Of a stretch of 64,000 bases of DNA, positions 8,179 to 16,426 are shown in pieces (position 1 is the first letter of the stretch; each line of letters starts with the position of its first letter). The translations under genes were made by a program, and so were the position numbers. Origin of the DNA: JARRNE01 sp963824085. GTDB taxonomy: Bacteria > Pseudomonadota > Gammaproteobacteria > Chromatiales > Chromatiaceae. Below the pieces are notes generated by a model that saw nothing but the letters and a program-made list of their open reading frames with translations, did no database searches and was not told the origin of the DNA. The stretch covers positions 124,001 to 188,000 of the forward strand of contig CAWGNT010000024.1 of NCBI GenBank assembly GCA_963824085.1, read 5' to 3'.

Positions 8179-8970
8179 CTAGGCGGCCTGCTCTTCCTCA
8201 CCGCCCTGAGCTTGCTTCTGCTCTTTGCCGCGTTGGTTGTGGGGAAGGTAAGTGCTGAGCAGCTCCTCCATCACACGGGGATTCATTCCGTCCTGTATGG
8301 CGCGGATGCCCTCAAGAATGAGCGACTTGTTGATGCCTTCTTCTCGGCTGCGGTGGGCGAGCTTGTCGGCGATCGGCAGTGCGAACGCATTGGCGAGGAT
8401 GGACCCGTACAGGGTTGTAAGCAGAGCGACTGCCATTGCAGGTCCGATGGACTTTGGGTCGTCCATGTTCGACATCATCTGCACCAGTCCGATCAACGTG
8501 CCGATCATCCCCATGGCTGGCGCGACGTCGCCGATTGCCTTGAAGATACTCAGCCCTTCTTCGTTGCGCTCGATGGTGAGGTCGATGTCCTTCGACAGCA
8601 TGCGCTCTACCAGCTCCGGCTCATGACCGTCGACGACCAGCTGGATCCCTTTCCCGAGGAACTCGTTCTTCACTTCGACTTGTTCAAGACCGAGCAGACC
8701 CTCCCTGCGCGCCATTTGAGCCAGCTCGACGCTTTGCTCGATGAGGTCGGTCGCCCTCTCGGACTTGTGGATGAATGCCTTCACGGCAACACTGAAGGCA
8801 CCGAGTGTATGTGACAAGGGGAACTTCATCAGGGTGATGGCGAACGTGCCTCCGAGCACGATTACGACGCTGGGGATATCCACGAAACTTGGCGCGTTGC
8901 CCCCCATCAGGATGGCCGCCGCGATGGCGCCTATGGCGCCGAAAAGACCAAGCAGCGTCGCCAGGTCCAT
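8179..8970 (-). CDS. pomA: PomA/MotA flagellar stator protein
   Basis: 263 residues, close to Vibrio PomA (about 253) and shorter than E. coli MotA (about 295). It starts MDLATLLGLFGAIG, a PomA signature, and has four membrane segments with a large cytoplasmic loop. PVGMIGTLIG-type residues are present as VAPAMGMIGTLIGLVQ. It partners PomB in the inner membrane. The FliA promoter at 9074-9100 lies about 105 bases upstream. Confidence 0.93.
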   Translation of the reverse strand: MDLATLLGLFGAIGAIAAAILMGGNAPSFVDIPSVVIVLGGTFAITLMKFPLSHTLGAFSVAVKAFIHKSERATDLIEQSVELAQMARREGLLGLEQVEVKNEFLGKGIQLVVDGHEPELVERMLSKDIDLTIERNEEGLSIFKAIGDVAPAMGMIGTLIGLVQMMSNMDDPKSIGPAMAVALLTTLYGSILANAFALPIADKLAHRSREEGINKSLILEGIRAIQDGMNPRVMEELLSTYLPHNQRGKEQKQAQGGEEEQAA

Positions 8971-9073
8971 CTTCTTTCCCCCCGACTGACAGACGATTGG
9001 AATGTTCTCGGCGGAGCCCGGTTAGCCGTGGGCACTGTCGTGAGAGCGAGCACCCCGGAGGCTCCTATGGGAG

Positions 9074-9100
9074 GTATCGGCTGCCAGGACGGGATCTTTA
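9074..9100 (-). promoter_or_regulatory. Sigma-28 (FliA) promoter of pomAB
   Basis: On the minus strand TAAAGATC is followed after exactly 11 bases by GCCGATAC. This matches FliA consensus at 13 of 16 positions. The downstream operon would be pomA-pomB, perhaps also the PilZ and secretin-N-like genes. Confidence 0.88.
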
Positions 9101-9378
9101 GTTGCTTTCCGAAAGGGGCCGCGCTGGTGTGGCTCCGATTTTCACTGGCTTTCACGGAGTGCCGGCACGAGCGGCGGCGGATTATGTGACTCTCGCCACG
9201 GTGCCGAGAGCGGGCGCAAAGCGCAGCAAGCTCGTGGATGTTTGACAGAAGGTGCGCTGATGTTGGTGAGGGGGCGGCGAGCTGTGGGGACGCAAGGGTC
9301 AGGTGCAACCTCAGTGAAGAACGGGGTTCCAGGCAGCGCGGCTAGGTTGCCCGCGCGCTTCACAGATTCGCTTCAACT

Positions 9379-9407
9379 TTGAGTTTAGGCTGGGTTCTCG
9401 CCGATAA
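9379..9407 (+). promoter_or_regulatory. Possible sigma-28 promoter of the HDOD-GGDEF gene
   Basis: A perfect -10 box GCCGATAA at 9400-9407 is preceded by TTGAGTTT (6 of 8 matches), but with 13 rather than 11 intervening bases. Weaker than the other FliA sites because of that spacing. Confidence 0.45.
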
Positions 9408-9478
9408 TTTGGCGTATGTCCCTAAACCGCCGGCCGAGCGGGAGGGGCAGGCAAACGAGAAGAGAGGAGCATCGACTT

Positions 9479-10984
9479 ATGACACCCGAGCTGGAGAGGC
9501 GATTGAGCCTGCTGATCGATTTCCCGTCTCCGGCAGGAGTCGCGGCCCAGGTCGTCAACGTTGCAAACGACCCGGAGGCGGATCTGGGGCGGGTTGCCCA
9601 AACAGTCAGCATCGACCCGGCAATGAGCGCGAAGATGCTGCGCACGGCGAACTCCCCATTCTACGGCCAGAGACGCAAGTCTCAGAACCTGCGCCAGGCG
9701 GTCATGGTGTTGGGTTTAAATGCCACGATTACGCTGGCGCTCGGGTTCTCTCTAGTGAAGGCCTTCGAGCAGCACATAAGTGGCGGTGTCGACTATCCCC
9801 GATTTTGGCGCCGCGCGTTGCTGAGCGCTGTCGCAGCACGTGCGGTCGGCGAGGTGAAGCGGCTCCCCTACAGGGAAGAGATGTTCTTGGCCGGGCTACT
9901 TCAAGATATAGGTATCCTGGCCATAGAGCGCAGCCATGAGGCGTTCTACTGCGATCTGCCCCGAGATGCGAGACATGACCAACTCTGCGTCTATGAGCGG
10001 GACCGCTTCGGCTGTGATCACGCGGAGGTCGGCGCATGGCTGTTGAGGAGCTGGAACATTCCGCACCTGCTGTGCGACGCGGTGGAGGCGAGTCACCGCT
10101 TGCGTTCCGTCCCGGTGGCGGCAGAGATCGACGCCTTCATGCAATGCGTTGCTCTTTCCGGGATCTTGGCGGATGGCTTGATGATCAGCGAAGGAAGCGC
10201 GCAGCTGCGCCCCGTATCGGAGGAGGAAAAGGCGCACCTGCAGATCGACGAAGCGGCCTTGAGCGAGATCGTCGAGAAGATCAAGAACCAGATTCCTGAA
10301 ACGGAATTGCTCTTCGAGCGCAACATCATGGCCGGATGGGAGCTCGATGCCCTGATGGGGCGGGCGCGCGAGGTCCTGCTGATGCGGAGCCTGGATACCC
10401 TCAAAGAGTTTCAGAAGCTCGCTGAAGAACACAGCCTGTTGCGTGCGCGCACGGACGAGCTGCGGAAGGCGTCGTCACTCGACGGCCTGACAGGGATCTT
10501 CAATCGACGCTACTTCGACGGCAAGCTCCAAAAGGAATTCGAGTATGCGCAAACCTGCCATTGGCCTCTCTCTGTGCTCTTCGCAGATCTCGATCGCTTC
10601 AAAGGGGTAAACGATGCGTACGGGCACCAAGCGGGCGACGAGATCTTGCGAGCGGCCGCATCCCTGCTTCAAGACAACCTCCGCGAGACGGATATCCTTG
10701 CCCGTTACGGCGGTGAGGAGTTTATCGTCTTGCTGCCGAGCACCGATTCCGAGGAAGCGCTGCTGGTAGCAGAACGGATCGTTGAAAGGTTCCGTGCGAA
10801 CGTGCATGCGATCGGACCGCATCGGCTCCGAGTCACGGTGTCGCTGGGTATTGCCACTTACAGCGCGGGAGCTCGCTTTGCACAGGCCAGTGACTTGGTG
10901 CGTGCGGCCGATGTCGCGCTCTATGCAGCCAAGAGTCAGGGGCGCGACCGAGTGGTCAAGTTCGACGAGCAGCACTTGTCATAG
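9479..10984 (+). CDS. HDOD-GGDEF signalling protein, probable diguanylate cyclase
   Basis: 501 residues. The ATG at 9479 has GAGGAG 9 bases upstream. Residues 1-250 are an HDOD domain (SIDPAMSAKMLRTANS, later EVGAWLLRSWNIP and EASHRL). A short helix linker (about 300-330) leads to a C-terminal GGDEF domain with the active-site variant GGEEF in ARYGGEEFIVLLP, which is catalytically competent in known cyclases. It should make c-di-GMP. It is divergent from pomAB with a PilZ gene beyond, so it may feed the same motility decision. Confidence 0.88.
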   Translation: MTPELERRLSLLIDFPSPAGVAAQVVNVANDPEADLGRVAQTVSIDPAMSAKMLRTANSPFYGQRRKSQNLRQAVMVLGLNATITLALGFSLVKAFEQHISGGVDYPRFWRRALLSAVAARAVGEVKRLPYREEMFLAGLLQDIGILAIERSHEAFYCDLPRDARHDQLCVYERDRFGCDHAEVGAWLLRSWNIPHLLCDAVEASHRLRSVPVAAEIDAFMQCVALSGILADGLMISEGSAQLRPVSEEEKAHLQIDEAALSEIVEKIKNQIPETELLFERNIMAGWELDALMGRAREVLLMRSLDTLKEFQKLAEEHSLLRARTDELRKASSLDGLTGIFNRRYFDGKLQKEFEYAQTCHWPLSVLFADLDRFKGVNDAYGHQAGDEILRAAASLLQDNLRETDILARYGGEEFIVLLPSTDSEEALLVAERIVERFRANVHAIGPHRLRVTVSLGIATYSAGARFAQASDLVRAADVALYAAKSQGRDRVVKFDEQHLS

Positions 10985-11252
10985 CACGTCGATCGGCCGC
11001 CGACCCCCACGAGTCGGGTCTCGGCAGAACCTGGGCGCACGCCGGATAATCGACTGGGCAACGCGTCAGACTCCATTCTTCCTGCCCGTATCGGTTCCCC
11101 GTCGCCATCCCCGTAGCGCCATACATGGCAAGACGTGCCTAGCCCCCGCCTGGGCGTTGGCTGCCGGTTGCGGCAACCTCTTGCCGACCTCGCAAAGCCG
11201 CGGTCCGCCCCGAGACCAGCGCGATCCCCGGAAAATCAGCGCATTAAAGCGC

Positions 11253-11268
11253 TGGCATCGGCCTTGCT
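11253..11268 (+). promoter_or_regulatory. Sigma-54 (RpoN) promoter of flgB
   Basis: TGGCATCGGCCTTGCT has -24 GG and -12 GC at RpoN spacing, with one mismatch to TGGCAC-N5-TTGCW. The start point near 11279 gives a 30-base leader to flgB. The rest of the 10985-11308 gap shows no gene. Confidence 0.78.
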
Positions 11269-11308
11269 GCGGAATGAACGGAAAAATGGCTCAAGTACCA
11301 GTCGAGAG

Positions 11309-11713
11309 ATGCCGATAACCTTAGATTCAGCACTGGACATTCACGCGACGGCGCTTTCCCTGCGTGCCCGACGCGCGGAGCTGCTCGCCTCCAACCTGGC
11401 GAACGCCGATACCCCCGCGTACAAGGCCAGGGATATCGACTTCAAGGCGGTTCTCGAGCGGCAACAGCACAACCAGCCCGCGGCGAGTCTCAGGGTGACG
11501 AACGCCGCCCACCTGACAACCGCTTCACCCAGCGGCGTCACGTCGACAGACGTGCAGTATCGGGTGCCAAGCCAGCCGTCGATGGACGGGAACACGGTGG
11601 ATCCGCACCTCGAAAAGGCCGCGTTTGCCGAGAACGCGGTCCAGTATCAAACGACGCTGCTCCTTCTCGACCGAAAGATTCGCGGCCTGATGACGGCGCT
11701 GCGGGGAGATTGA
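11309..11713 (+). CDS. flgB: FlgB flagellar proximal rod protein
   Basis: 134 residues starting MPITLDSALDIHATAL. The N-terminal rod motif LASNLANADTPAYKARDIDF is diagnostic for FlgB. It forms the proximal rod of the basal body with FlgC, FlgF and FliE in the periplasm. The ATG at 11309 is chosen from family length; the frame is open upstream past the predicted transcription start. First gene of the flgBCDEFGHIJ run. Confidence 0.95.
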   Translation: MPITLDSALDIHATALSLRARRAELLASNLANADTPAYKARDIDFKAVLERQQHNQPAASLRVTNAAHLTTASPSGVTSTDVQYRVPSQPSMDGNTVDPHLEKAAFAENAVQYQTTLLLLDRKIRGLMTALRGD

Positions 11714-11714
11714 A

Positions 11715-12134
11715 ATGGCCCTTGGGCAGATCTTTGCCATTGCGGGCTCGGCGCTGAGCGCGGAGAGCGTTCGGCTGAATACGGTCTCGAGCAACCTCGC
11801 CAACGCAGAGACCGTCAGCGGCACGTCCGACCAGGCCTACCGCGCCCGTGAGCCCGTGTTCGCGAGCATGCTGGCGCAGCAGGTCGCCGGCCAGAAGCCC
11901 GAAAGCGTTGGGGTTCGTGTCGTCGACGTGGTCGAGAGCGCGGCGCCGCCACGGATGGAGTATCGACCGGACCATCCGCTTGCCGACGAGAATGGAAATG
12001 TATTCCTCTCCAACGTCAACACCATGGAGCAGCTCGCTGACCTCATCTCGGCCTCGCGTTCATATCAGACCAACGTGGAGGTGTTGAACACGTCGAAGCA
12101 GCTGTACCTCAAGACGTTGGAGCTTGGTGGATGA
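11715..12134 (+). CDS. flgC: FlgC flagellar proximal rod protein
   Basis: 139 residues. SSNLANAETVSG near the N terminus and the C-terminal RSYQTNVEVLNTSKQL helix are typical of FlgC. It starts one base after the flgB stop, so the two are translationally linked. Part of the periplasmic rod. Confidence 0.95.
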   Translation: MALGQIFAIAGSALSAESVRLNTVSSNLANAETVSGTSDQAYRAREPVFASMLAQQVAGQKPESVGVRVVDVVESAAPPRMEYRPDHPLADENGNVFLSNVNTMEQLADLISASRSYQTNVEVLNTSKQLYLKTLELGG

Positions 12135-12159
12135 AGACTTCTGAGAGGAGCAAACCGGA

Positions 12160-12852
12160 GTGAGCAGCGTGATCGACAGCACTAGCAGTGCGACGAATGC
12201 GCTGGAGGCCCTGGGGCTCTCCCAGAAACCCGCGCCGAGCGAGGAGTCCAAGAAGGAGCTCGGACAGGCCGATTTTCTTACTCTGCTGACGGCGCAGATG
12301 AAGAGCCAAGATCCGACAAACCCAATGGATAGCCAGCAGTTTCTGGCGCAAATGGCGCAGTTCAGCACGGTCCAAGGAATTCAGGACCTTCAAAAGTCCT
12401 TTGCCACGCTGGCTACCTCTCTCACATCAAGTCAAACGCTGCAGGCATCCCAGCTGGTAGGGCACTCGGTGCTTGTGCCAGGGAGTGTTGCGAACCTAAC
12501 CGCTGAGGATGGGCTAAGCGGCGCGATGGACCTTCCCCAGACGGTGCCCGACCTCGCTGTAAAGATTTACGACGGCAGCGGAAAGCTTGTCCGCGTTCTG
12601 GACATGCAGGGCCAAGGTCCCGGTCTCGTCGACTTCAAGTGGGACGGCCTCGACGACTCAGGGCAGACACTGCCGCCTGGTCAATACCAGTTTTCCGCCG
12701 AGGGGTCGCTCAATGGCGAGGCGCAAGCCTTCGACACCTTCGTTCTCGCGAAGGTGGACAGCGTCTCTGTCAAGGCAGAAGACGGTCAGGTGCAGCTTGA
12801 TACGGGCGGCTTCGGGCAGTTCGGGGTCGAGCAGGTTCGCCAAATACGCTGA
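12160..12852 (+). CDS. flgD: FlgD hook-capping scaffold protein
   Basis: 230 residues, GTG start with GAGAGGAGC upstream. The N-terminal FLTLLTAQMKSQDPTNPMDS is the FlgD signature. The C-terminal part is a beta-rich FlgD Tudor/FnIII-like region (VRVLDMQGQGPG, FKWDGLDDSG). FlgD caps the growing hook and is discarded when the hook is complete. Confidence 0.95.
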   Translation: MSSVIDSTSSATNALEALGLSQKPAPSEESKKELGQADFLTLLTAQMKSQDPTNPMDSQQFLAQMAQFSTVQGIQDLQKSFATLATSLTSSQTLQASQLVGHSVLVPGSVANLTAEDGLSGAMDLPQTVPDLAVKIYDGSGKLVRVLDMQGQGPGLVDFKWDGLDDSGQTLPPGQYQFSAEGSLNGEAQAFDTFVLAKVDSVSVKAEDGQVQLDTGGFGQFGVEQVRQIR

Positions 12853-12880
12853 ATAATCCTTTCCAGCAGAGGAACAGACC

Positions 12881-14098
12881 ATGGGATTCGAGGCAGGAAC
12901 GAGTGGGCTAAGAGCGGCGTCCGCTGATTTGGACGTCATAGGCAACAATGTGGCGAATGCAAACACCACGGGCTTCAAATCGTCCCGTGCGGAATTCGCC
13001 GACGTCTACGCAACGAGCGTCTTCGGGGCTTCTTCCACATCGACAGGCAACGGTGTGCGACTCAGCGACGTCGCCCAGCAGTTCACCCAGGGAACCGTGA
13101 GCTTCACGAACAACAATCTTGATCTCGCCGTAAATGGCCAGGGGTTTTTCCGCCTGAATGACGGCGGCTCGACCATTTACACGCGTGCTGGGGCGTTTAG
13201 TGCGGATCGGGACGGCTATTTGGTGAACAGCAGTCAACAGCGCCTCACAGGTTACGTCGCTGATGCAGACGGGACTGTCACCGGGCAGCTGGGTGATCTC
13301 CGTATCGATACGTCCAACATAGAGCCCTCGGCGACGGAACGGGTGGACGGAGCGCTGAATCTTGACGCCAACAGTGTGGCGCCGCTCGCGGCATGGGACG
13401 ACAGCAATCTGCCGCCCCCCCCTTCCAGCTACAACAACTCAACATCCCTGACGATCTACGACAGCCTCGGCAACAGCCACGAGCTGTCCCTCTACTTTGT
13501 AAGTACGGGGGCGGACAGGGAGTGGGACGTTCACACCCTAATCGATGGCGAGGTGGTCGGCAACGCCCAGCAGATCGGCTTTGATGAGTCTGGTGCGATC
13601 GATCCGACGACGGCGGAATGGCAACTAGCTGGCTGGACGCCTGCTAACGCCGCTGGCCAACCGATCGATATCTCTCTCATTGAAACTACCCAATACGGCA
13701 GTCTCTTCGGCGTTAACTCATTGACGCAAGATGGCTACACCACCGGCCAATTGGCCGGTGTCGACATCGATGCCTCGGGCGTGATCTTCGGTCGTTACAC
13801 CAACGGCCAATCAAAGGCCCTCGGGCAGGTGGCGCTGGCAAACTTCGCCAACCCCGGCGGCCTTCAACCCTTGGGCGATACCAACTGGGCCGAGACCTAC
13901 TCATCCGGTGCCGCGCTCTTAGGGGCGCCCGGCTCCGCCAGCCTCGGTGTACTGCAGTCCGGTGCGCTGGAGGAATCCAACGTCGATCTGACGCAGGAGC
14001 TGGTCAAGCTGATATTGGCACAGCGCAACTTCCAAGCGAATGCGCAGACGATCCGCGCGGCGGATACCGTGACGCAGACCATCATCAACATTCGGTAA
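12881..14098 (+). CDS. flgE: FlgE flagellar hook protein
   Basis: 405 residues, normal length for FlgE. It has the N-terminal rod/hook motif VIGNNVANANTTGFKSSRAE, a variable D1/D2 middle, and the conserved C-terminal helix LTQELVKLILAQRNFQANAQ. Polymerises into the hook that joins rod and filament. Lies 28 bases after flgD. Confidence 0.95.
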   Translation: MGFEAGTSGLRAASADLDVIGNNVANANTTGFKSSRAEFADVYATSVFGASSTSTGNGVRLSDVAQQFTQGTVSFTNNNLDLAVNGQGFFRLNDGGSTIYTRAGAFSADRDGYLVNSSQQRLTGYVADADGTVTGQLGDLRIDTSNIEPSATERVDGALNLDANSVAPLAAWDDSNLPPPPSSYNNSTSLTIYDSLGNSHELSLYFVSTGADREWDVHTLIDGEVVGNAQQIGFDESGAIDPTTAEWQLAGWTPANAAGQPIDISLIETTQYGSLFGVNSLTQDGYTTGQLAGVDIDASGVIFGRYTNGQSKALGQVALANFANPGGLQPLGDTNWAETYSSGAALLGAPGSASLGVLQSGALEESNVDLTQELVKLILAQRNFQANAQTIRAADTVTQTIINIR

Positions 14099-14119
14099 CC
14101 CCGACGCTAGGGGCGAGCG

Positions 14120-14854
14120 ATGGACAGGATGATCTATATCGGCATGGTCGGCGCCAGGGAGACGGCCGACGCGCAGGGCATCGTGAGCAACAACCTCGCG
14201 AATGCCAACACGACGGGGTTCCGCGCGGACCTGGAGCACCTGCGGAGCGTGCCGGTCTACGGGGACGGATACCCATCCCGCGCCTTTGCGGTGGCCGAGA
14301 CTCCGGCGTCCGATCTCTCCCCGAGCGCACCGATCAAGACGGGCAGGGATCTGGACGTGGCAATCCAGGGCGAGGGCTGGATTGCCGTGCAGGCCCCCGA
14401 CGGCAGCGAGGCCTATACCCGTGCGGGCGACCTGCGGCTCTCTTCCGGCGGAATCCTGACGACCGGGTCCGGACACCCGGTGATCGGAAACGGCGGTCCC
14501 ATCGCCCTGCCTCCGGTGCAGAAGCTGGAGATCGGCACGGATGGGACGATCTCCGCCAAGCTTCTGGGCCAGACCAATATGGCGGTGCTTGATCGCATCA
14601 AGCTCGTCCGCCCTCCGCAAGACCAGCTCACCAAGGGCGAAGACGGACTCTTCCGCCTCGCCGCGGGCGACGAAGCGCCCGCAGACGCCACCGTGGGGCT
14701 GGTGTCGGGGGCCATCGAGTCGAGCAACGTCAACAGCGTCGAGGCGCTGGTGAAGATGATCGACCTGTCGCGGCTGTTCGAGCTCCAGGTCAAGGTCATG
14801 AAGGAGGCGGAGAACACGGACGCGGCGACGACCAGGCTGCTCAGCCTGCGTTAG
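14120..14854 (+). CDS. flgF: FlgF flagellar rod protein
   Basis: 244 residues. MDRMIYIGMVGARET with VSNNLANANTTGFRADLEHL at the N terminus and SSNVNSVEALVKMIDLSRLF at the C terminus identify FlgF, the last proximal-rod protein. It starts 21 bases after flgE. Confidence 0.95.
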   Translation: MDRMIYIGMVGARETADAQGIVSNNLANANTTGFRADLEHLRSVPVYGDGYPSRAFAVAETPASDLSPSAPIKTGRDLDVAIQGEGWIAVQAPDGSEAYTRAGDLRLSSGGILTTGSGHPVIGNGGPIALPPVQKLEIGTDGTISAKLLGQTNMAVLDRIKLVRPPQDQLTKGEDGLFRLAAGDEAPADATVGLVSGAIESSNVNSVEALVKMIDLSRLFELQVKVMKEAENTDAATTRLLSLR

Positions 14855-14930
14855 CTGGCAAACCTCTTGCACCATCCATGGCCAGCAACGGTTTTTTGAC
14901 ACACGCGAGAGAAACGGACGGAGGCATCGG

Positions 14931-15716
14931 ATGTTCCCTGCGCTCTGGGTAAGCAAGACCGGGCTCGAGGCCCAACAAACCAACCTCTCGGTCGTCTCCA
15001 ATAACCTCGCGAACGTCAACACGAACGGCTTCAAGCGCAGCCGCGCCGTTTTCGAGGACCTGATGTATCAAAAGGTGCGCCAGGCCGGCGCCCAGTCTTC
15101 CGAGGATACGACGCTGCCGTCGGGGCTTACGCTCGGCACCGGAGTGCGCACGGTGGCGACCGAGAAGATGTTCCAGCAAGGAAACATCGTCCAGACGCAA
15201 AACAACCTGGACGTTGCGATCAACGGACGCGGGTTTCTGCAGGTCCTCATGCCGGACGGCACCGTCGCCTATACCCGTGACGGCGCCCTGCAGAGCGACG
15301 CGGACGGGCGTTTGGTCACGGCCAGCGGCTATGTGATCGAGCCCGCGATCACGCTGCCCGAAGACACGCAGAGTGTGACGATCGGCAGCGACGGAACCGT
15401 GTCCGCGCTGGTAGCCGGCGAGCAGGCACCGAACGAGGTAGGGCGGATTGAGCTGGCCGATTTCGTCAATCCCGTGGGGCTCGACCCAATTGGTGAAAAT
15501 CTGTTTCGCGAGACGGCGGCAAGCGGCACACCGCAGCCGGATACCCCCGGCCTGAACGGCCTGGGGACCATCGTCCAAGGGTCCCTGGAGACATCGAACG
15601 TGAACGTGGTCGAGGAGCTCGTCAATATGATCGAGACCCAGCGCGCCTACGAGATGAACTCGAAAGCCATCAAGACGGCCGACGACATGCTCCAGTTCGT
15701 CACCCAGACCCTGTGA
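14931..15716 (+). CDS. flgG: FlgG flagellar distal rod protein
   Basis: 261 residues, family-typical. MFPALWVSKTGLEAQQ and VVSNNLANVNTNGFKRSRAV at the start, with ETSNVNVVEELVNMIETQRA and an ending of DDMLQFVTQTL. Builds the distal rod. A 76-base gap after flgF has an ACGGAGG ribosome site before the ATG. Confidence 0.96.
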   Translation: MFPALWVSKTGLEAQQTNLSVVSNNLANVNTNGFKRSRAVFEDLMYQKVRQAGAQSSEDTTLPSGLTLGTGVRTVATEKMFQQGNIVQTQNNLDVAINGRGFLQVLMPDGTVAYTRDGALQSDADGRLVTASGYVIEPAITLPEDTQSVTIGSDGTVSALVAGEQAPNEVGRIELADFVNPVGLDPIGENLFRETAASGTPQPDTPGLNGLGTIVQGSLETSNVNVVEELVNMIETQRAYEMNSKAIKTADDMLQFVTQTL

Positions 15717-15725
15717 GCCGCTTCG

Positions 15726-16415
15726 ATGTCCGCGTTCCTCATCTCCACCACGTTAGGGCGTCGAATAAAGCGCCTTGGAGCCATCGGCCTGGTGTTGCTC
15801 GCCGGCTGTGCCACCTCTCCGAAGGAAGACCACTCTTATGCCCCGGCCAAGCCGATCGCACCGCCGCCGCAGCTCGTTCATACCGGCAGTATCTACCGTG
15901 CGGGTTACGAGATGCGGTTGTTCGAAGACCTGGTTGCACGCAACGTCGGCGACACCCTCACCATCAAGCTGGTCGAGAAGACCGCCGCCAAGAAGAAAGC
16001 GGATACGGCACTGACCAAGGACAACACGGGGACGGCGGCCCTGGCGATCGGCGGGGCGAGCCTCGCGCCCTGGAGCGGCGACCTGGACCTGAGTGCGAAG
16101 CGCAAGTTCGACGGCACCGGTGAGAGCCAGCAGAGCAACAGCCTCACCGGCAACATCACCGTGGTGGTCGCAGACGTGCTGGCCAACGGAAACCTGGTCG
16201 TGCGCGGCGAGAAGTGGATGACTTTGAATCAAGGCGACGAATACATCCGTATCTCGGGCATCGTGCGGCCGGCAGATATCGCACCGGACAATACGATCCC
16301 GTCCTACCTGGTGGCGGATGCCAAGATCAGCTACGGCGGTGAAGGGCCGCTGGCGGATGCCAACACCCTTGGCTGGTTGGCTCGCTTCTTCATCAGCGCA
16401 CTGCTCCCGTTCTGA
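15726..16415 (+). CDS. flgH: FlgH flagellar L-ring lipoprotein
   Basis: 229 residues. A signal peptide ends in the lipobox LLAGC (Cys about 28), so it is lipid-anchored in the outer membrane. Downstream DTLTIKLVEKT and the C-terminal GWLARFF motif match FlgH, the L-ring subunit. Ten bases after flgG. Confidence 0.95.
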   Translation: MSAFLISTTLGRRIKRLGAIGLVLLAGCATSPKEDHSYAPAKPIAPPPQLVHTGSIYRAGYEMRLFEDLVARNVGDTLTIKLVEKTAAKKKADTALTKDNTGTAALAIGGASLAPWSGDLDLSAKRKFDGTGESQQSNSLTGNITVVVADVLANGNLVVRGEKWMTLNQGDEYIRISGIVRPADIAPDNTIPSYLVADAKISYGGEGPLADANTLGWLARFFISALLPF

Positions 16416-16426
16416 CGAGGTGATCG

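Larger units (their letters stand above)
8971..9478. other. 508-bp divergent regulatory region
   Basis: This gap separates pomA (minus) from the HDOD-GGDEF gene (plus). It contains a strong minus-strand FliA promoter and a weaker plus-strand one, listed separately. I see no convincing gene; the open frames here lack good starts and coding signals. Confidence 0.6.

Noticed and set aside
11159..11175. TGGCTGCCGGTTGC as a sigma-54 promoter
   Set aside because: The spacing between GG and GC is one base short; the site at 11253 fits exactly.
11311..11318. GCCGATAA at the flgB start codon
   Set aside because: The upstream eight bases at N11 spacing do not resemble TAAAGTTT, and the start point would be inside flgB.
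13919..15034. Long minus-strand frame opposite flgE-flgF
   Set aside because: Shadow of real genes; Arg/His-rich composition and no family match.
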